From Engraulis encrasicolus (taxonomy: Eukaryota; Chordata; Actinopteri; Clupeiformes; Engraulidae), in NCBI RefSeq assembly GCF_034702125.1, contig NC_085865.1:46397856-46461855 (forward strand): DNA of 64,000 bases, written 5' to 3'. Shown one piece after another: positions 52,301-64,000 of the stretch. Both the position numbers and the translations under genes were made by a program. The number at the start of each line of letters is the position of its first letter. Position 1 is the stretch's first letter. Below the pieces are notes generated by a model. That model saw only the letters and a list, made by a program, of their open reading frames with translations, ran no database searches and was not told the origin of the DNA.

Positions 52301-54860
52301 AATCTTGAGTCCCTGGGCCTAGACCCAGTAGGCCCATGCAGTAATCTGTCCTTGAGTGGTGCATGTCATCTTGTCATCTCCTTCAGGGCCCCTGACCACT
52401 GCAGCTGTTCCAGGAAACAGGCTCCTCCCCTGGGTCCATTGGCCAGCAGCCAACTTTGAGCTACTCTGAGGTTCCCGGCTGTTCCTTTCAGCAGATGGCC
52501 ACTTCATTGAGAATATGCCCAAGGAAGCAAAAGGATGGCTCTGTGATTGTTAATCACTCCCCCCAGTTACGCATGGATTTATTTCATCTTAAATGTAAGT
52601 AGCGTAATAAAACCCAGACCAGTGATTTGATGTCAGTGGTGTAGTCTACGTAGAACGCGGGTATACGGAGTATACCCACTTCTAAATTTCAGGGATTTCA
52701 GTATACCCACTTAAAATTGATTGATCCATTGATTTGAATGGCACAAATATATACAGTATACCCACTTCAAAAAATGCTCAAATATACAGTATACCCACCA
52801 TAAAAAAGTAGACTACACCACTGTTTGATGTGGTGTTATGTAGGCTAAGCTATGGTGGATAATATAAAAGGCTCTAAAACTAAAATTCTGTTGCATTTTG
52901 AAATGTAGTGGAATCAGTATAGACTATTTCTCCCTTTCTAATTATACAGGAGGATTTTGTAGATGAATTTAAGATCCTGGTGACACTCAATGGAAGATGT
53001 GCGTTACTTGTTTGAAGTGGACACTCAGAAGTCATTACCTGGTTTCAGGTAAATAGCACTTTTTAAAACATGGACAGTGGGTACATTTTTTAATGTAACA
53101 TTTTCGAAAAACATAACTTTCGCAATGCCCAAAAGTTATATTTTGAGTGAGAGAGAGAGATTTAAATTCGTTTTCATTTCAATTGTGATTTTGTTCCATA
53201 GGTTGGTAATTACATTACCGGAACATTCAGTCTGTATTATTTATTTCTTAGGTAGCCTATCATATACTGTTTGCTGGGTTAAATTATCACTGCAGTAAGT
53301 TAACCACTGGAGTGAACACGCCGCTACTCGACGTATGAAAGTGACGGCGCATTCACCCCGGTTGCTCAACTGCAACACCTATAGACTGTTTCCCATAAAA
53401 CAAGCTTGTGATTTTCCTTGTAGAGACACATTCTTTGATAAAGCTGAGCTAAAGGTCCAAACCGATAGCTCAGCGCTACCAATACTGTATGAGTTTTCGG
53501 GAGGGAGGTTTACTAACATTCTATACCAAGTATCACCCCAATAGTAATTGCTGTAAGGTGTCTGCTAATGCTGCATAACTTTTGGGTGATATTTGTATGT
53601 TCAGGCATAAAATATGGTAACAAACCCATGTCCCCACTAGAATGGCCAGGATCTCAAAAAGGGAAAACATATTGTGTCAAGGGTAGTGTGGTCAGTACAA
53701 TGGAATATTGAAATCGGCAAGAATTTTCCTTCAATCTATAATATACAATGACGTGCGTATATTTTTGAAACCCCTACTGACTTTTTACTTGTTTGCACAC
53801 TTGGCACACTTAACATTTTCAGATCACTCCACAAATGTAAACATTAAACAAGGATGATACAATTGCAGTTTCTCAGTTTTATTTGTTGAGAGAATAATGC
53901 TATATAACCTGCATGAGGCTGTGTGAAAAAGTAATTGCCCCCTGAACCCTATAACTTGTTGTACCACCCCCAGCAGCAACAATTTTAGTCAAGTGTTTAC
54001 AAGAACTGACAAGCAGTCTTGCACATCGCTGTGGATTAATTTTTGCCCACTCTTCTTTGCACAACTGTTAACAGCTACAGTGGATGGATACCATGCATAA
54101 ACACAAATTAATGGTTACAAATGGACATGGAAATTATCCTTCCTGATTTGTTTGTAAAGAGCCAAATGCATGCTTACTTCAATCATCTTTTCTGAACTCT
54201 TGGATCCACCATCGCTGTCTTCTTGGGGTCATTTTAGTGTGACAGCCACTCTTAGAAAAGTTCACCACTTTCATCATGCTTTCTCCATTTGTGCATAATG
54301 GCTCTCAGCATGGTTTGCAGATGCCCTAATGATTTAGAAATGTCTTTGTAACCTTTTACAGTCTGAGACATTTCAATTTTTTTTATAATCTGCTCCTGAA
54401 TGTTGATGGATCACAGTGTGATGTAGTGGGTTTGATATGACCTACTACACATTGTCAAACAGGTTCTATTCAAATTATCTCTTGATTTGAAAGGCCTGGT
54501 AACAGCCAGACTTGGGCAGCTTTGAAATATAGTTCACTTGTCCAAAATAATATGATTAATCACATATACCTCTTCATTTAACAAGGGGGTATTACTTTTT
54601 CACACAGGCTCATGCAGGTTGTATGCCATTATTCTCTTAACAAATAGACTGAAACACTGCATTTTAGGTTTGCTTGGGTCATCCTTGTTTAATGTTAACA
54701 TTTGATCTGACAATGTTTCGTGTGTCAAATGTGCAAAAAAAAAAAAGTTTTTAAAAAATCAGTAGGGGGGCAAAAACATATGCACAGCACTGTATCATTG
54801 TTGATGTTGTTGTAGATGTGTCCTACTGTTGTTGTATGGAATTGATTATGATATTGAATT
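52301..54860. repeat. Spacer of tandem unit 3 (between genes B and C)
   Basis: Homologous to unit 2 from 25725 and unit 1 from base 1. A block near 52640-52820 with repeated 'tatacccact' motifs is unique to this copy, flanked by 'gtggtgtagtctacgtag' and its complement 'agtagactacaccactg', and is therefore probably a small MITE. No gene is seen. Confidence 0.72.
53746..54792. mobile_element. Tc1/mariner-like relic, 1.05 kb, in unit 3 spacer
   Basis: The ends form imperfect inverted repeats (CAATGACGTGCGTATATTTT left; the right complement is CAGTGCTGTGCATATGTTTT), flanked by TA on each side. Unit 1 keeps the empty site ('ataatatatcattgttg', about 4266-4282). Longer inverted motifs include 'gtgtgaaaaagtaattgccc' and its counterpart near 54590. 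No intact transposase. Confidence 0.78.
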
Positions 54861-54981
54861 GATAGATGCACTGTTCAGTGTGTGTAACCTTGAGCTGAAC
54901 ATGCTTGAAATTATGGGTTCAGGCCGAGACATTCACTTAAAATAATCAATTGAAACGAGGCCAGAGGTTGTTGCATGTTCA

Positions 54982-54987
54982 TTTATT
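54982..54987 (-). terminator. Poly(A) signal of gene C
   Basis: AATAAA on the minus strand about 315 nt downstream of the gene C stop, positionally conserved with genes A and B. Confidence 0.7.
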
Positions 54988-55302
54988 CTACATCACTACA
55001 AGCCTGATTATGATCGACTTTCAAATCTCTTTCAGACTTGGTCTGACAAAGAACATAATTACATTTCCCAAACGGCCTGGTTGACCCACCTCCCTTGGTT
55101 TGCCACTGGTTGTTAACTACCCGGCAAAGTGGGAGGAGTTACCGATTTTTCCAGAGCTCAGAAACTATATTTGTATTGCTCTTGGCCTGACTAGAAGCAA
55201 CGCTGAAGGTGTTGTGTCACTAGGATGGCGCAGCCTGGCTACATCACTACAGAAACCTTGGATGCCAGAACTCAAGGATCTGGGAGATCTTCAGGAGGAT
55301 CT

Positions 55303-62999
<7,697 letters not shown>

Positions 63000-63061
63000 C
63001 TGAGATAATTATGATCGTATGAAACATGTTAATAGACCCATCGCAAGTGCCATTAAATTAA

Positions 63062-64000
63062 TAACTAGAATGGGCACTCGGTAGAGCGCAAACCTTCGCC
63101 TACGCCACTTATTTTTTTCTGGCCATCTTCAGAGTGTGGGGCGTAACATTCTCCAAATTTTGGTGTTAGTTTCATTTAAATTGGACCGGAATATCGTAAT
63201 ATTACATATTTGGCCCAGTCTTGACCTCTTATTCAATTCCGCATGCACACGTTGTTCTGGCATATAGTGCTTGGCAAAGAAAAACGTTTTTGACCTTTTC
63301 GTGACCTTGACCTTGACCTTGACCTTTCCCAAAAAGTAATCGATTGTTCCTTGGGTCATGACCAATCATCCCAGTAAATTTCATAAAAATCGGCTGAATT
63401 TACGTTTTTGACCTTTTCGTGACCTTTGACCTTTGACCCAATCACTCCAAAAAAGTAATCGATTGTCCCTTGGGTGATGACCAATCATCCCAGTAAATTT
63501 CATATAAATCGGCTCAATGTACATTTTTTACCTTTTCGTGACCTTGACCTTTGACCTTTGACCCAATCACTCCCAAAAAGTAATCGATTGTTCCTTGGGT
63601 CATGACCAATCATCCCACTAAATTTCATCAAAATCGGCTCAGTTTTGTCTGAGTTATACGGAGTACAAACACAAATTTTGACCTTGACCTTTGACCTTTG
63701 ACCCAATCACTCCCAAAAACTAATCGATTGTTCCTTGGGTCATGACCAATCATCCCACCAAATTTCATAAAAATTGGCTCAATGTACGTTTTTGACCTTT
63801 TCGTGACCTTGACCTTGACCTTTGACCCAATCACTCCCAAAAAGTAATCGATTGTTCCTCGGGTCATGACGAATCATCCCACTAAATTTCATAAAGATCG
63901 GCTCAGTTCTGTCTGAGTTATACGAAGTACATACAAACAAACAAACATATTAACAAATAAATAAATAAATAATAAATACACAGCGGTCAAAACATAACCT
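63062..64000. repeat. Interspersed repeat with 120-140-bp minisatellite in gene C intron 29
   Basis: Gene A and B intron 29 are only about 95 bp, so this is a gene C-specific insertion of over 0.9 kb, beginning 'tagaatgggcactcggtag' and running past the window. It holds five units marked by 'taatcgattgt' (about 63341, 63460, 63585, 63725, 63849). Units also carry 'cccttgggtcatgaccaatc'-like and 'aaatttcataaaaatcggct' motifs and runs of TGACCT half-sites. Confidence 0.85.

Noticed and set aside
63302..63900. Regularly spaced repeats, considered as a CRISPR array
   Set aside because: Eukaryotic context, unit length 119-140 bp with drift, and no distinct spacers between conserved short repeats.

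Overview
The window is vertebrate nuclear DNA, almost certainly from a teleost fish. Genes are split into many short exons with GT-AG introns, the coding content is sarcomeric myosin heavy chain (MYH), and the remaining DNA is dominated by fish-type DNA transposons (hAT, Tc1/mariner-like, Harbinger-like, TTAA-flanked), tRNA-derived SINEs and microsatellites. No prokaryotic-style operon, CRISPR array, rRNA or free-standing tRNA gene was seen.

Layout: three MYH genes lie head-to-tail, all on the minus strand. Gene A (12.8-24.4 kb) shows exons from loop 2 of the motor to the stop codon; its motor exons are absent and a 100-N assembly gap (25533-25632) lies where they should be. Gene B (30.1-47.6 kb) is complete: 36 coding exons whose lengths and phases add up to a 1937-residue protein, with a candidate TATA promoter at about 48.9 kb. 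Gene C (from 55.3 kb) shows its last 11 coding exons and runs off the right edge. The spacers (from 1, from 25.6 kb and from 52.3 kb) are also homologous, so the locus is a tandem array of a roughly 26-kb unit. Comparing the units shows which insertions are unit-specific, because the sister copies preserve the empty sites.

Class: the rod sequence (for example [30 protein letters not shown]) and the N-terminus [16 protein letters not shown] resemble slow/cardiac-class MYH rather than fast skeletal MYH. Tandem slow MYH genes are known in fish (zebrafish smyhc1-3), so a slow-muscle cluster is the best guess; a ventricular-type paralogue is not excluded. All three genes would encode thick-filament motor heavy chains acting in sarcomeres with essential and regulatory light chains.

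Most unusual points: (i) about 10 kb of gene A is probably missing at the gap; (ii) decayed duplicate exons or exon fragments lie inside genes A (exons 20 and 22) and B (exons 3 and 9), suggesting patchwork exchange between paralogues; (iii) an array of nuclear-receptor-like half-sites lies in a repeat in gene C intron 29; (iv) three units of about 400 bp are tandemly repeated inside an hAT-like element. I did not find a convincing new biological system; the interest is in tandem gene evolution. Exon numbers follow the mammalian MYH convention (start codon in exon 3). Exon coordinates were read by hand from splice sites and checked by phase.
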